64,000 nt of DNA from Owenia fusiformis (Eukaryota; Annelida; Polychaeta; Sabellida; Oweniidae), in assembly GCA_903813345.2 (NCBI GenBank), contig CAIIXF020000001.1:38845366-38909365 (forward strand), written 5' to 3'. The translations under genes were made by a program, and so were the position numbers. The notes under the pieces were generated by a model. That model was given only the letters and a program-made list of their open reading frames with translations, made no database searches and was not told the origin of the DNA. Positions 1 through 21,918 of the stretch are shown here, piece by piece. Each line of letters opens with the position of its first letter. Position 1 is the first letter of the stretch.

Positions 1-450
1 ATAATCAATACGCCTCATAATGCTTTTACTTTTATGCTTCCAAGTGTAGCTTTTTTCATTAATGTTATACAATCGCCATACATCATTCAAATCATTATTC
101 TCAACAAATTGTTTAAAAGCGTAAATATCATTTTTGTTGTGACTTTCTCCAGCTAAGTTATCATTTTTCTCATTCAACACACAGTTAAAATCACCACAAA
201 TTATTAAATTCATATCATCTTTATTAACATTTTTAACGACATTCTGAAGTTCTTGAAAGAATATAACCTTATCCTTTGCAAATATTTTGCCTCCCCATTC
301 TTTTGCCCATGTATCTATATCATTTTGTGTTATATATGATTCCTGCAAGCAGGCAATGTCCATTTTAGCATTTTTAAGATATCTAAAAAATGCATGTCGC
401 GTCATCCTATTCCGAAGTCCTTGAACATTTCCTTGGTATATGTTAAGCAT
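1..450 (-). pseudogene. LINE ORF2 N-terminus: endonuclease domain with internal deletion
   Basis: The frame starts at the ATG at 450 and stays open to base 1 (150 codons). It shows the order of an APE-type endonuclease: an N-x-x-G-L motif, a CLQES glutamate motif, GDFN, YTW and finally RRIDY. Only about 50 residues separate the CLQES motif from GDFN, whereas intact L1-type endonucleases have roughly twice that. An in-frame internal deletion around residue 62 is therefore likely, and the copy is probably dead although no stop codon is seen. Confidence 0.7.
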
Positions 451-477
451 AGAGTGTTTATATTATCTATTGGTATA

Positions 478-1191
478 TCATGCTTTGTCCTTGTCATCTG
501 GCGCTGCATTTATGATCTCACTCTGTATAATTGCTGAGTTGTTCACTGGTGAAATAGAACCTAGTTTGTGTTTCTTATCTTCATTTGGGTCAATAGGGGG
601 GCTTGCTGCTGACCTCTTCAGGTTAAAGTTAGGCAGAGAACCTGACTTCTTAAGAGGATTCATAACTTGTCTTTTTCTTGCTTTTACTGCAGCGGTACCT
701 GGTTTTGTGAATTGTGGTTTCACGTTGTTAGGTGCTGCTGCTGATACTGCCTGAGTCCCGGATGTAGAGGGTTCTGGTTTACTCATATTATTAGCCGCAT
801 CCTTTGGGGCTGGATCAGTGGGTTGTTGTGGGCCTAACTCAGTCGCAACCTGTGCAGATTCAGGGCAGTCAATTTGGCGATGCCCTACGATGCCACATTT
901 CCAACAGGTGGTGTCGCGCTTCTTACTCCTTGGACACTCAGATTTCCTGTGGCCCTGGATGCCACATCCGAAGCAGGTTATAACAGATCGAGAGGGACAC
1001 TGCTGTGTATCATGGTCCTTACGACATATACGACAGTTGATCGGTTGATTATCATGGTATATCACAATGTTTACATCAATCAGCGACCCATCTAATGGGT
1101 CAGCCATAGAGTAGGTTGTGTATCGATTCTGTGGTGAAGTAATGTTCTTGGCGTAACAAAATCTATGTCCTGTTAACAAGAGTAAAGACAT
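478..1191 (-). CDS. LINE ORF1, CCHC zinc-knuckle nucleic-acid-binding protein
   Basis: An open frame of 237 codons. Three cysteine/histidine knuckles stand in a row: CRICRKDHDTQQC (C-x2-C-x3-H-x4-C), CFGCGIQGHRKSEC and CWKCGIVGHRQIDC (both C-x2-C-x4-H-x4-C). In LINE families such proteins coat the element RNA and act as nucleic-acid chaperones. The C-terminal half is low complexity (Ser, Pro, Ala, Lys). The N terminus starts abruptly just before the knuckles, so the frame may be truncated relative to an intact element whose ORF1 has an upstream RNA-binding fold. It is element-encoded, not a host gene. Confidence 0.75.
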   Translation of the reverse strand: MSLLLLTGHRFCYAKNITSPQNRYTTYSMADPLDGSLIDVNIVIYHDNQPINCRICRKDHDTQQCPSRSVITCFGCGIQGHRKSECPRSKKRDTTCWKCGIVGHRQIDCPESAQVATELGPQQPTDPAPKDAANNMSKPEPSTSGTQAVSAAAPNNVKPQFTKPGTAAVKARKRQVMNPLKKSGSLPNFNLKRSAASPPIDPNEDKKHKLGSISPVNNSAIIQSEIINAAPDDKDKA

Positions 1192-1830
1192 ATAAGTATA
1201 TGTAAGTATATGTCTCTACCGAAGCATTCAAGGCAGAATCAGATCTTTAAATAGGCAGTGTCAAAATTGAAAGCTTGGAGATGAAGCTATCATTTAAACA
1301 AGTTCAGTCAAACAAAAAATGGCATCTTTTATGAAAATCAAACTATCAAAAAGGCCAAGGACAATATCATATTGACCGAGGGCGACAGGCCTTACACACT
1401 TTGAAAAACACATTTTCTTGATATAATTTTACACATATATTTCAAATGTGATATCACTTTGACTGAATTTTTAATGATGTAAATCAAGATTATTTCTACT
1501 CGCATGTAGTTTATTCATTGAGTCATGTGCTTTAATAATGAAATTCATATTCCATTACGACCATCCATCAGTAACCTTTATATATAATATTGTTAATGAA
1601 GAATTTAATCAAAGTTTTTATGAGATTTGAGTAATATAATCCAAAATCGGTAGTAAACACTTGATAAGGCACATGCTCAAATGATTGTACAATTATAAAA
1701 GTTAGATTAAACTGAGTGTCATAAAAATTTGGTGGATAATTCTTGATATAATCCACATCTTTACATGTATATCACTCCGAAATAGGTTCAAACTGGAATC
1801 TTTGAACCAGAGATTCCATAGCAGGATAAA
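1192..1830. other. Intergenic, no feature recognised
   Basis: AT-rich sequence between the LINE and the FAM167-like gene. No convincing exon, RNA gene or repeat was found. It must hold the promoter, and possibly an untranslated first exon, of the gene starting at 1849; a possible splice acceptor (ccatagcag) lies just upstream of the ATG at about 1815-1823. Confidence 0.4.
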
Positions 1831-1848
1831 CCAACAAATAAAGGAAAT

Positions 1849-3399
1849 ATGGCAGGTTCTTTACGTCAAAAGTCTCCAAAAGATAGAATACTATCTTATG
1901 ATCGCTATTCCACAAGATCTCAAAGTTTACCTGGGGGAGATATGAATGAACTCCATATATTCACCAAAGCTAAGCACAAACAAGTGTTCCATTTTGGCAC
2001 GAGTGAAAAGTTACCATGGGAACAAAGAAAAGACCGAATGAACCAGGCAATAGCATGGATAAAATCTGAGGTGGTAAGTCTATTGTTTAAGTATCCCTGA
2101 TTAGTATATCATTCAAGTCATGACATTTCTAATCGTTAGCTCCATATATTTTCAGACATTTATGAAATTCCAAGACAAAATGCTGACTCATCAATTTTCA
2201 AGATGCCAGAAGGTGATTGGTGAATTGCAACTCAGGATGCAAAAATTCCGTATATGTCCAGCTGTAAGCAGTGATAGCACTATGCAGGATGGACTCTTGA
2301 AAGAATGGGAAACAGAAGGTAACCATAGAAATACATTTTGTTGTTTCCCAAGTTTACTACTTTATCCATTAAGGCATAAATGATTTCAGGGGTTCATTAG
2401 TAACATGAATGCAAAAGGTGATTTTCTCCAGTTGTTTTTACCAACCAATATAGGAAATATGGCAGGTTCTTTTCATCAAAAGGCTCCAAAACTAGGATAC
2501 CATCTTATGACCATAATTCAACAAGATCACAAAGTTGACATTGAGTTTTTTAGGAATTCTGCAACTGTTTGCATGTTTACCTATTAATGAACTCTTATTT
2601 CTAATAATTTTGCTAGGTATTTTCATTTGTTTTACTATGGTGCATGAAACTCGAATAAAATAAAATTTTAATTTTTTGCATTGCAGAGTTCAATGAACAT
2701 TCCAGTGAGAGTAGCGGGGATAGTGACTCCGAACACTTCAAATTTACTGTTGCAGAAACAAAAAACAAACGGTCAAAAAGTTGCGATGATATCCTGAACC
2801 ATTCAAAAGACATACACGAGCAGATCAAGGCCATCAGAGAGAGTTTTCTCTCAACTAATGAGAATCTCGTTGAAAATGAGAATGAAGATGAGATTTTTGA
2901 GATTCAAGATGCTCATTGGTCAAACACTGCGGGAGAAACAACTAGAATTATCCCAACAAACATACCTGTCATTGTAGACACTGACACTTCAAACAATTCT
3001 CTAAATGCTGAAAATATAAACAGTGCCATATATGACACCAACCCAATCAGTTTTGAGAAAACTGTTAACAAATCTAGCATGAGTGAGAACACAACCCCTA
3101 AACTAAATTCTTACATACTCAGTGATGATTATTTCAAAACAGGTGATGCATTATCTGGTTCAGCAGATGAAAATGACATCGATGGGCATCTTTCCTGTAA
3201 TCTTGATGATATCATCATTGAGATTGATGATGATGATGTCACCAGCAGCTCAGACTCCTCTATAGGGAGTTTCCTTAGCAACAGTTTACAATATGTCACA
3301 GTAGATGAGGGTGGGTCCATCTCCTTTGATATGTCCCTGGATGGTGGTTTGAGTTACACAGAAAATGATGAATGGAGTATCAACGGACAAGACAATTAA
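1849..3399 (+). CDS. FAM167-family protein (three coding exons)
   Basis: Coding exons are 1849-2073, 2156-2318 and 2687-3399. Donors are GTAAGT and GTAACC, acceptors TTTTCAG and TTGCAG, and phases 0 and 1 match, giving 366 codons. The junction of exons 1 and 2 gives a segment with AIAWIKSEV, then TFMKFQDK, then a Q-F-x-R-C heptad-like stretch. This lines up without gaps with the conserved block of vertebrate FAM167A/B (AIAWLRKEL, then a QDQ-L-x-RQ pattern). The FAM167 function is poorly known; human FAM167A is a locus linked to autoimmune disease. The C-terminal 240 residues are acidic and Ser-rich with no fold seen (runs such as IEIDDDDVTSSSDSS). A polyadenylation signal follows closely. Family assignment rests on about 40 residues; the start codon could lie in an unseen upstream exon. 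Confidence 0.65.
2441..2542 (+). pseudogene. Decayed duplicate of FAM167-like exon 1 inside intron 2
   Basis: Bases 2441-2542 match 1831-1932 at a constant offset of 610 with no gaps, including the untranslated bases before the ATG and the MAGS start. Point changes alter many codons, and the similarity stops before the splice donor, so it cannot act as an exon with the original donor. It is best read as a local tandem duplication that has decayed. Confidence 0.75.
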
Positions 3400-3408
3400 T
3401 TAAATACA

Positions 3409-3414
3409 AATAAA
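3409..3414 (+). terminator. Candidate polyadenylation signal of the FAM167-like gene
   Basis: AATAAA ten bases after the stop codon at 3397-3399. It is very close to the stop, so a later signal could be used instead; the MITE at 3529 would then sit in or next to the 3' untranslated region. Confidence 0.35.
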
Positions 3415-3528
3415 ATTACTTTTGCTATAAAATACAGTCGTACTGAATCAACAAATACTCCTAGTGATGATAATAATGAAGCATGATCTTGATACTACTG
3501 ACTTTAAGTCTAAGTCCCATTTATCTTG

Positions 3529-3736
3529 CAGGCCCGTATCCAGGGGGGGGATTCGCTGGGTTCAGGTGAACCCCCTCCCTGGCCAAAAATTCTTTCAAAA
3601 TCATGCAGTTTTTCACCATTTTAAGCACTTCTCAAGGGATTTTAGCCATTTTTGGGCCAAAATTGTCAAATGTAAACCCCCCCTGGAAATCTTTGAAAAC
3701 TGAACCCCCCCTTGGGAAATCCTGGCTACGGGCCTG
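3529..3736. mobile_element. Short non-autonomous DNA element, 'GGCCCGTAGCC' family, copy 1
   Basis: A 208-bp element with terminal inverted repeats (CAGGCCCGTA at the left, TACGGGCCTG at the right), G-runs inside the left end and C-runs inside the right. It is flanked by the direct repeat TCTTG (3524-3528 and 3737-3741). Two more copies lie at 31683-31835 and 58768-58952. Termini beginning with CAG and a 5-bp duplication fit the 5-bp-TSD branch of hAT, but no transposase is seen here. Confidence 0.8.
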
Positions 3737-3741
3737 TCTTG

Positions 3742-4540
3742 TATGGTACATATCTATGTCTATGTAAAATACCAGGAGGATTATAAATATAGATGTCCTT
3801 ACATTTCCTACATGTAATGTGTTTAGATTGAAAACTTCAATAGAGTGTTTGTGGTTTTGCTATTTTTTTTATTTCACAAGATGATTATTTTCCATAACAT
3901 ATCTGTTCACAATAGTTGAAAGAATAAAAACGTTATGTTTGAACTGATCAGACTTTCAGAGAACCTTTATGAAAAATAATCTTTAAAGAAACACAATATT
4001 AAAATGCTGATACCAGCCATTATGAGGCATGTGCTATTGCTTCAAATGAAACACAACAACTACATATGTACAAAATTTACAAGATAAATAAATGCCTCTA
4101 TTCTAACAACTGCATAAACTTTAATTTCATCTTCATCTCTCTTTAGACTTTGAAGAACAATCGGATCATGCTATAGCCAAAAATAAAATGTGACATCGAT
4201 CATGTACTTTCTGGCATATAGAATAGAATAAATTCAGTAAAGTTAACCCAGTAAATTATGCAAAAATTTACAATTTCTTAAAATTGGTTAATCATCAGGT
4301 ATTTCATTCTAAAATTCTTTATGAACCATGTGTGAAAAACTCCATATTTCCCATAACCCCATACCTTATTTCAAGAAATATTTAAGCTCACATGTTTAGC
4401 TTTGATATGTGTTGAAAAGGGATGATGGAATAACATTTTATTCTTGGCTATATTTACATTATTCCAACTAAGCCTGACATGTATTCTAAGATCCATTTAT
4501 GATACAGTCCTCTAATATAATTAGCTAAAATGTTTATTCA
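3742..4540. other. Intergenic between convergent FAM167-like and NDUFV1 genes
   Basis: AT-rich, no gene found. It contains the 3' ends of the two convergent genes. The minus-strand 3' untranslated region of NDUFV1 starts at 4540 going down; its extent cannot be told from sequence alone. Confidence 0.4.
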
Positions 4541-15337
<10,797 letters not shown>

Positions 15338-15650
15338 GCAGATCTTTAAATTCCCGCGAAATTTACCCTTCTAAATATTTTGACCTGTTTCAAAGAAAAA
15401 TATTTCTTTGCGTTTGCTACTGATTTTATTCGTTATATTTTGTGGAATATTTATTTCTTATGTAGTAAGAATTCATTCATAAGAAAAATATTAAGTAATT
15501 CGTAACAAACTGTTAAAAATGAAAACTTAGGAATTTGCAAGGGACTTCCGATCATAAATTGTTTATTAACACCGTTGCTATGCAGTTCGTTTTGAAGTGA
15601 CGTCATCCCCATATTCGTAATTTTCATCGTCTAATAAACGAATACCACAT
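15338..15650 (-). promoter_or_regulatory. Candidate NDUFV1 promoter region
   Basis: The sequence directly upstream of the proposed first exon is richer in CpG than its surroundings. It contains a perfect CRE/ATF palindrome TGACGTCA at 15598-15605, about 260 bases before the ATG. CRE sites are common in promoters of nuclear genes for respiration. No TATA box is evident. The call depends on the proposed 5-base coding first exon being right. Confidence 0.4.
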
Positions 15651-16887
15651 GTCGATGTGATGTTTTAATCGATAAAATTGAATTTCTTACATATTTCTCT
15701 ATCTTGTTACTAGATAACAAGTTATGATATTGGTGAACTCGCCAGAAATTAACATAATATTATTTGAAGCGTTTTCAGAAAATTTTGACACCGCCATCTT
15801 GAAAACGTGTAGTAATGTTGATCCCAGTGATTATCGATCTTGACATTTTACAATTTGTTGCTCCGCGGAGATTTTTACCTAAAAACACATCAAATACAAC
15901 GTAGATTACCAATTTCGATGGTAAAATCATTTGTAAACGTTATAATTTATGTTATATTAAAGTTTCGGCGTTGTTGATAAAGTATTACAGATTGTACTAA
16001 TTTCTGAAGCTTTCTAAGATCGTGCCCCGGGAATTTTAGAACTATTTTAACATCGTCAGAGAGGTAGTGAAGGTACGCAACGAACGAAATGAATTTTGAG
16101 AATGGAAAAAAGTAGTAACAAGGAGAGAGTGAGTGGTGACTGCACTGTGAATTATTGTAACATGATAATTGTTAGCAGTATCAATTTGAACGTAATGAGA
16201 TAATTTGCAAGCGATGGCATTATTGAAGAGATTAAATATATAACGACATACCTAATGAGCATCGTATAAATGGTGAGAATTTAGCAAGATTTGCCATCCG
16301 AAAGTTATTTTAAAATTTACGTAAATTTTCAAGATGGCCACTTTCATCAGGAGTGAATTTATGAAAATTGTAGAAATTGATTTGTACCAATACAGCCTCT
16401 TGTTGTACAGGAAGCACGAGTCGATAAATTTTATTTTCCTAATTTCAATTTAATATTATATTTATTAACACTTTTGATAATTATTAGATTTAAAATTAAT
16501 ATTCACTGCCGTGGAAGATCGAAATTCGAAAATTGACAGGTGCTCGATCTCATGCATTGTTTGTGATTGTTTAGGCTCCTTGCTGCGAATGATAAAAGAA
16601 TTGGGACAGTGAGGGTAAGAAGAATTCTTTTCTAAAACAACATCATTTATTTTCAATCAGTTACTCTGTCTGTCAAAGTAGTCTAATCATAAATGTGGGG
16701 TTGATCTTTCAATTCAAATCATTCGTTTGTAGATTTCTAAATGATTTTTGGGGTTAGCCTAAAGTCTTACTACATTCTTGTCTATATCTATGGTATCATA
16801 GATTGTGGGAAGTCCTATCTTCATGACTAGATCTACTGCGTATTTGTCCCTCGATCTAATTGGTCCGATCGTGAATAAGGCCCTTCC
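15651..16887. other. Intergenic, no feature recognised
   Basis: Unique-looking AT-rich sequence with short frames only. No exon, RNA gene or repeat boundary could be supported. Confidence 0.4.
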
Positions 16888-17207
16888 GGGGCGGTGAATT
16901 CGTACAATCCGCAATCCGATCCGGATAAATTTCGTCATGGTAATGATGCATTGTGGGATTAATCCAAGAATTAATCCAAAAATTGGTGAATTCGTACGAT
17001 CCTGAGATTAATCTCAGGATAAATTATACTTTTTGGATAAATTTTATCCGAATTCCAATGCAAATTGGATAAATCTTGGGGATTCCCCCTCATAATCCTC
17101 GGATCGTACGAATTCACCAAATATTTATCGGATAAGTAATCCAAGATTTATCCCAAAAGATAAAATTAATCCGGGTTGGATTGGGGATCGTACGAATTCA
17201 CGGCCCC
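16888..17207. mobile_element. ~320-bp MITE with GTGAATTCGTACGATCC ends
   Basis: The left end GGGGCGGTGAATTCGTAC and right end GTACGAATTCACGGCCCC are inverted. Two internal copies of GTGAATTCGTACGATCC stand in opposite orientation, so the element is a nested palindrome in which the four copies alternate direction. Sequence between is made of GGATTAATCC-like words. No target duplication was identified. Confidence 0.65.
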
Positions 17208-18228
17208 CGATCTAGAAAACAAATTTTATGATGGTCTTACATTACAGTTTAATCTACTGTTGTCGCGATCCCCGGGGTTGCGATTAATCGATACATCGCA
17301 ATATACATAGCCAAAAGTGATTCTGGTGATGTCATCAATGTTTTTTTATTTTCCGACACTGTTCCCAGAAGTATGAAGTACTATATCTTATTTGTTGCGT
17401 TCAGTATTTTAGTGCATTTGGATTTGGTATTTTAGTGCACTTTTTCTTCACCCTTCCGCCTTTCCCCGATATATCGTGATGTGCAGTGGCGTCATCAGTG
17501 TCAAGATTTGAAAGGAAGGGGTTCAAATATATTCGGCAAAATCTTTTGAAGCCACTTCAAGATGAAGTTGGTGACAATATTTCAAAATTTGCTTAATCTC
17601 TGCCAAATTTGCTTAAATTTTGCTGAATTTGCTTAATTTTTGTCTATTTTATTTATTATTTTATAGACCCCCCCCCCAATTTAATTCAAGCATGGGATGA
17701 GTTATTCAATTGTTTTGTATTTTCCATTACTTTTCACGATGAGCTCTTCAAATATATAGGAGGCAAAAATTACCAAAAATGTGAGTCCCAATAAAAACAA
17801 TTGTTTCAAAAACAATTTTGAAAATATTTGATTTTTGACCTTAAATAGTGCATTCTGTGCGAAAGCAGACTCTAATGGGGCACTATTTATTGTATACATT
17901 GTGCGTGATACATGTAAATGAATAAATAATGTAGATTTTTAGCTCACATGGTGAGCTATTACAATCACTTCCTTGTCCGTCTATCTGTCTGTCAATAATA
18001 TTGGCATGTTTTAAAGCCTCTGTTGGTATGTTAACCATTTTTGTCGCACAAAATTCACTTTTGGACCATTGGGAGCTTTATAAATAATTTCAGGTGTCCT
18101 GCATTGTAAAAAGCCATGTCAATGTAAAGAGCAGTTACATGAAATAATTTTGTTACAAAAAATTGCCAAAAAATTAAATCTATTTTTTTTTTATCAGCAA
18201 TTTTAGTTAACATTGATTTGTTGATCTG
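17208..18228. other. Intergenic with repeat fragments
   Basis: No gene. There is a short TTTGCTTAA-rich stretch (about 17575-17640), a C-run, and from about 17940 a fragment starting AGCTCACATGGTGAGCTATT followed by GTCCGTCTATCTGTC, which looks like the end of another dispersed repeat. Confidence 0.4.
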
Positions 18229-18236
18229 TCTTTTAG

Positions 18237-20360
18237 GTTTCTAGACAACTCATCCCAAGACAACTCATCCCAAGACAAGTCATCCCTAAGACAACTCATC
18301 CCAAGACAAGTCATCCCCAAGACAACTCATCCCAAGACATCTCATCCCAAGACAACTCATCCCAAGACATCTCATCCCAAGACATCTCATCCCAAGACAA
18401 CTCATCCCACTTGTATAATTGATAAATTATTTTGTCCTCTATATTATAGTACCCCACACACAATTTTGTCGCCTACTTTGATGTATTGTAGAAAAATACC
18501 CAAAAAGAGTTTGCCTATAAAATTTGGCATACTTAAACTTGAAACATTTTGTGACACTCAAATTTTTTTATTTGGAAATTTAAGTAATATTGACGAAAAA
18601 CAAGCAATTTTAAAATATTCATGTTTTAACAAAATTCGACGAAAATTTTCAGTTTTGCAGTTTTAAAGAGACTCTAAATCATTTTGATTACGTTTTGATT
18701 ACAAACGTATTGCATTACATATGGTTTGTCTGTTCTCTTAAGATATTGTTACTATGTGTTGGAGATGTTTAACTCCTAAACTTGAATATTGTAAGTGTGA
18801 TTTTATTATTGTTTAAGAGTGAAGACCGTTTTAATACTTTCAATACATGGACAGGTGCATGTATCATATGATTTGTTGGCTTTAAGTCTAAATTGGTTAA
18901 CGGGGCACCGAAACACATCCCTGCTTGGATTTCTATCCCATCCTACCACTACAGCATTTCCTACTGTCTCACTCAATTAAAAAATCCTTTCCAGTAGCTC
19001 GCATCTCATAAAATCTCAAGAAAATTATTAACAGGCATTATTAACAGTGAGCTTGCACTCAATTTTTCGTTGGCCAACGATCGGTAGGCCATATTCGCCC
19101 AATACCTCACAGGTGGCCACCGACGGCTTACCTTTTGTTGGAAATGATTCACATGGATTCAACATGTGAACTTTCAGGGGTAACATCACAATATTGTAAC
19201 ATTATAACAGTCACTCCTGCTTGGTTCAGTTTTTCTTTTACCAGTGGATTATAGTGGTGTTTAATAGGATAGGATTGACTAGAATATTCAAATTTTTTTG
19301 TAATCAATTTGTTACAAATTGTTTCAAAATTTAGCTTAATTTAGGTCAAATCTGTAAATGCGTAGTAATTTAGAAACCGAAGTCAAATGGTGGTGAAGTC
19401 ATATTACCCCTAACAAAAAAAATTGAGTGTCACAAATTGTTTCAATTTAATGTATGCCAAATTTCATGAGAAAACGCTTATTGGATATTTTTCTACAACA
19501 CATCAAAGTAGGCGACAAAATTGTGTGTGGGGTACTATATATCCCTTTTTCATTTTTATGATTACAAAGTGATTTTTGATTACACACTCAATTTTTAATA
19601 CTGATTTTTAGCGTTTTGAATGGTACTTGAAAGTTATGTTTTACTTGTTAGTACTGCCGCTAATTGATTAATTCTGAGTTTTTCTAAATATATTTGAGAA
19701 TATAGAATTGAACATAAAAGTCATAGACATTATTTCCAAATTTAATCATCATAAATCTTAAAGTTTGAAATTGGCTAAGGCCAAAATATTTTTAAACAAA
19801 GACTGAATTAATCTGAGAGAATTATTCTGATAGCACCTTGGATAAAACATTCTAACTGAGTTAATCCTACACCTTTGATGATCTTTGATTTAATTATCAA
19901 AGTATATATTAATTTGAACATGTTTAACTTTATCCCAATCAGTGGACAAAAATTAACTAAAACTAGGCTAAACCAACTACAAAATACAAAAATATTAAGT
20001 AAATACAGCATGACAAAATATAAAATGTGTCAATTTAAAATACAGCATGAAAATGTATATTATAAAAAAAGATATTCCATGAGTAGTGTGCTAACTGCTA
20101 AAATCTCTAAATATTTTTCATTCTTTCAAAAGTGAAAATTAATTGTATAAATTATGTTTTATTTCAAGTTGGGTAGAGTTGTCTAGGGGATGAGTTGTCT
20201 TGGGATGAGATGTCTTGGGATGAGATGTCTTGGGATGAGTTGTCTTGGGATGAGATGTCTTGGGATGAGATGTCTTGGGATGAGTTGTCTTGGGATGAGA
20301 TGTCTTGGGGATGAGTTGTCTTGGGATGAGTTGTCTTAGGGATGAGTTGCCCTGTTACCG
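18237..20360. mobile_element. 2.1-kb foldback element with terminal 15-bp tandem arrays
   Basis: The left end carries about 12 units of GACAACTCATCCCAA (18245-18412); the right end carries about 12 units of its reverse complement (20175-20352). Inside these, a second inverted pair shares GTACCCCACACACAATTTTG and TCGCCTACTTTGATGT (18451-18560 versus 19425-19540). The whole is flanked by the 8-bp direct repeat TCTTTTAG (18229-18236 and 20361-20368). No transposase frame is visible. Tandem subterminal arrays in inverted arms resemble Foldback/Galileo-type elements; the 8-bp duplication also fits hAT. Confidence 0.82.
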
Positions 20361-20505
20361 TCTTTTAGTACGTTCACAAATGTGACACAAGATCTGTCGA
20401 TAGAATACCGTTTTATTTATTGTCTGCCATTTTAGTCCTCACTCACTTTTATCTTTTTGAGCAACTCCATGTGAGCCATTTTGGATTTTCCATCTTAAAA
20501 TCTTG

Positions 20506-20790
20506 TCTGTCTAGACTTGTCCAGCCAAACCATTTTGGGGATTTTTCTGAAATTTCAGGGATGTATTGTTACTACATATGAAAGTTTAGAACATAACAGT
20601 TTTTGAGCACTCTTAAATGTTAAGGCCATTAATACAGGTTTCAAGCCAAACCGTTTCATTCATCTGAAATTTTTAGGAATGTTTCTACATATGAAAGTTT
20701 AGAACTGATTAGTTTTTGAGCAGTCTTGGTAAATGTTAGGGTGGCCATTTTGGTTTTTCTGTCTCGAAAACTGTCTATTCTATTCAAGGG
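20506..20790. repeat. Two diverged monomers of the 163-bp satellite
   Basis: Two copies of the pattern CCAGCCAAACCATTT, then CATCTGAAATTTTCAGGGATG, then GAACTGATTAGTTTTTG and GGTGGCCATTTTGG, as in the ordered array at 45800-46607 but more diverged. Confidence 0.65.
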
Positions 20791-21217
20791 TGCGATTCTG
20801 TTCACTCTGTGTCTTGTTAGATCTTATCAGCCACAGAAACTAATATTCTAGGCCCAATAGTGGTACCATTTTCCTTATCAGAATGAAGACATTAATACCG
20901 GAATGTGTGAAGGCTTCATTCAGGGTAAATGGTAGCATTTACAATTGTGAATACTGTCTTCAGAAAGAGGCGAGTAAATAATATTGAAAATCAATATGTT
21001 CTATGTTCATTCTAAGAGGAGTCACTTTACAGCTTTCATTCCACATACCAGTATACTGTATGCAGTAAACTACCTGCATATGAAGAGCCTTGTAAGTTTT
21101 ATTCTAGATACCTGCATTCCTTTTTTTTATCACAAGAAATGCTGAGTTATCATAATCACCACATTTTTGTCGCCAGTGCTCAGCATCTGTGATGGTTAGT
21201 GTAGGCATTCAGCTTCT

Positions 21218-21335
21218 GTAACAAATTGTTACACTTCTGTTACAAATTGTTACACTTCTGTTACAAATTGTTACACTTCTGTAACAAATTGTTACACTTC
21301 TGTTTCAAATTGTTACACTTCTGTTACAAATTGTT
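21218..21335. repeat. 21-bp minisatellite
   Basis: Six near-identical units of TTACAAATTGTTACACTTCTG. The unit contains the near-palindrome TAACAAATTGTTA. No gene lies nearby. Confidence 0.9.
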
Positions 21336-21339
21336 GAAT

Positions 21340-21910
21340 TTTGTGACCATTTGTGACTATCACAAAAATCGCAAATTTTGAAAATATTGATGGAGGTGAA
21401 CTGATTCAGACCCAAGATGTGATGCCCATGCCCACCAGCAGTAGGGACAGGGATGCTATATTGTAAAATTGTCTAACCTTCAACTGAACTGCGCTTACTG
21501 TGAATTAAAGATCATTGATTACCCTACCTAATACCCTATACCTTACTCAAATCAGTTTATTCAATAGCTGGAGGTATCACTATTGATAGATGTTGATGGT
21601 TATTAGAATATACTGTAACAGTATAAGGTACTGCATTATTTGTTACCTTTGCATTCATTCGACTTCACTTCTTAAAAGAGAGCTCCGTCTTCACTCTTTC
21701 AGTTTACAATACATCTCTGATCACACCGAACCAATCAGAGTTCGTCGTCGAAATATGGACGACTTTCTATATGGTCATTTCCTCTGACATCGCCGTATAG
21801 TTAATGAGCACGTATTTAGCGTGTGCTCCTTCCACTTCGCTGACTGGTTTAGGAAGGGTCAGCTTGGTAGTTTTGAAATGATTTATTACCCGGCCTGTCA
21901 TAGGTCTTTT
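21340..21910. other. Intergenic with one short dispersed motif
   Basis: At about 21650-21700 the block TTCGACTTCACTTCTTAAAA then GAGAGCTCCGTCTTCA is shared, with few changes, with 9185-9225 in an NDUFV1 intron. This suggests another unnamed repeat family. Otherwise nothing was recognised. Confidence 0.4.
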
Positions 21911-21918
21911 GGGCGGGC

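Larger units (their letters stand above)
1..1191 (-). mobile_element. L1/Tx1-like LINE, 3' part outside window
   Basis: A non-LTR retrotransposon reads leftwards. A zinc-knuckle ORF1 (478-1191) is followed after 27 bases by the start of ORF2 (ATG at 450), whose first 150 codons run open to the window edge and show endonuclease motifs. ORF order, short spacing and CCHC knuckles fit the L1/Tx1 group. The 5' end cannot be fixed: the sequence above about 1200 shows no clear boundary. A second, 5'-truncated copy of the same type of element, with a poly-A tail, lies at 43753-44698. Confidence 0.8.

Noticed and set aside
18245-18412. Telomere-like or bacterial-type repeat
   Set aside because: The 15-bp unit is not telomeric, and the mirrored array plus 8-bp duplication identify it as part of a foldback element.
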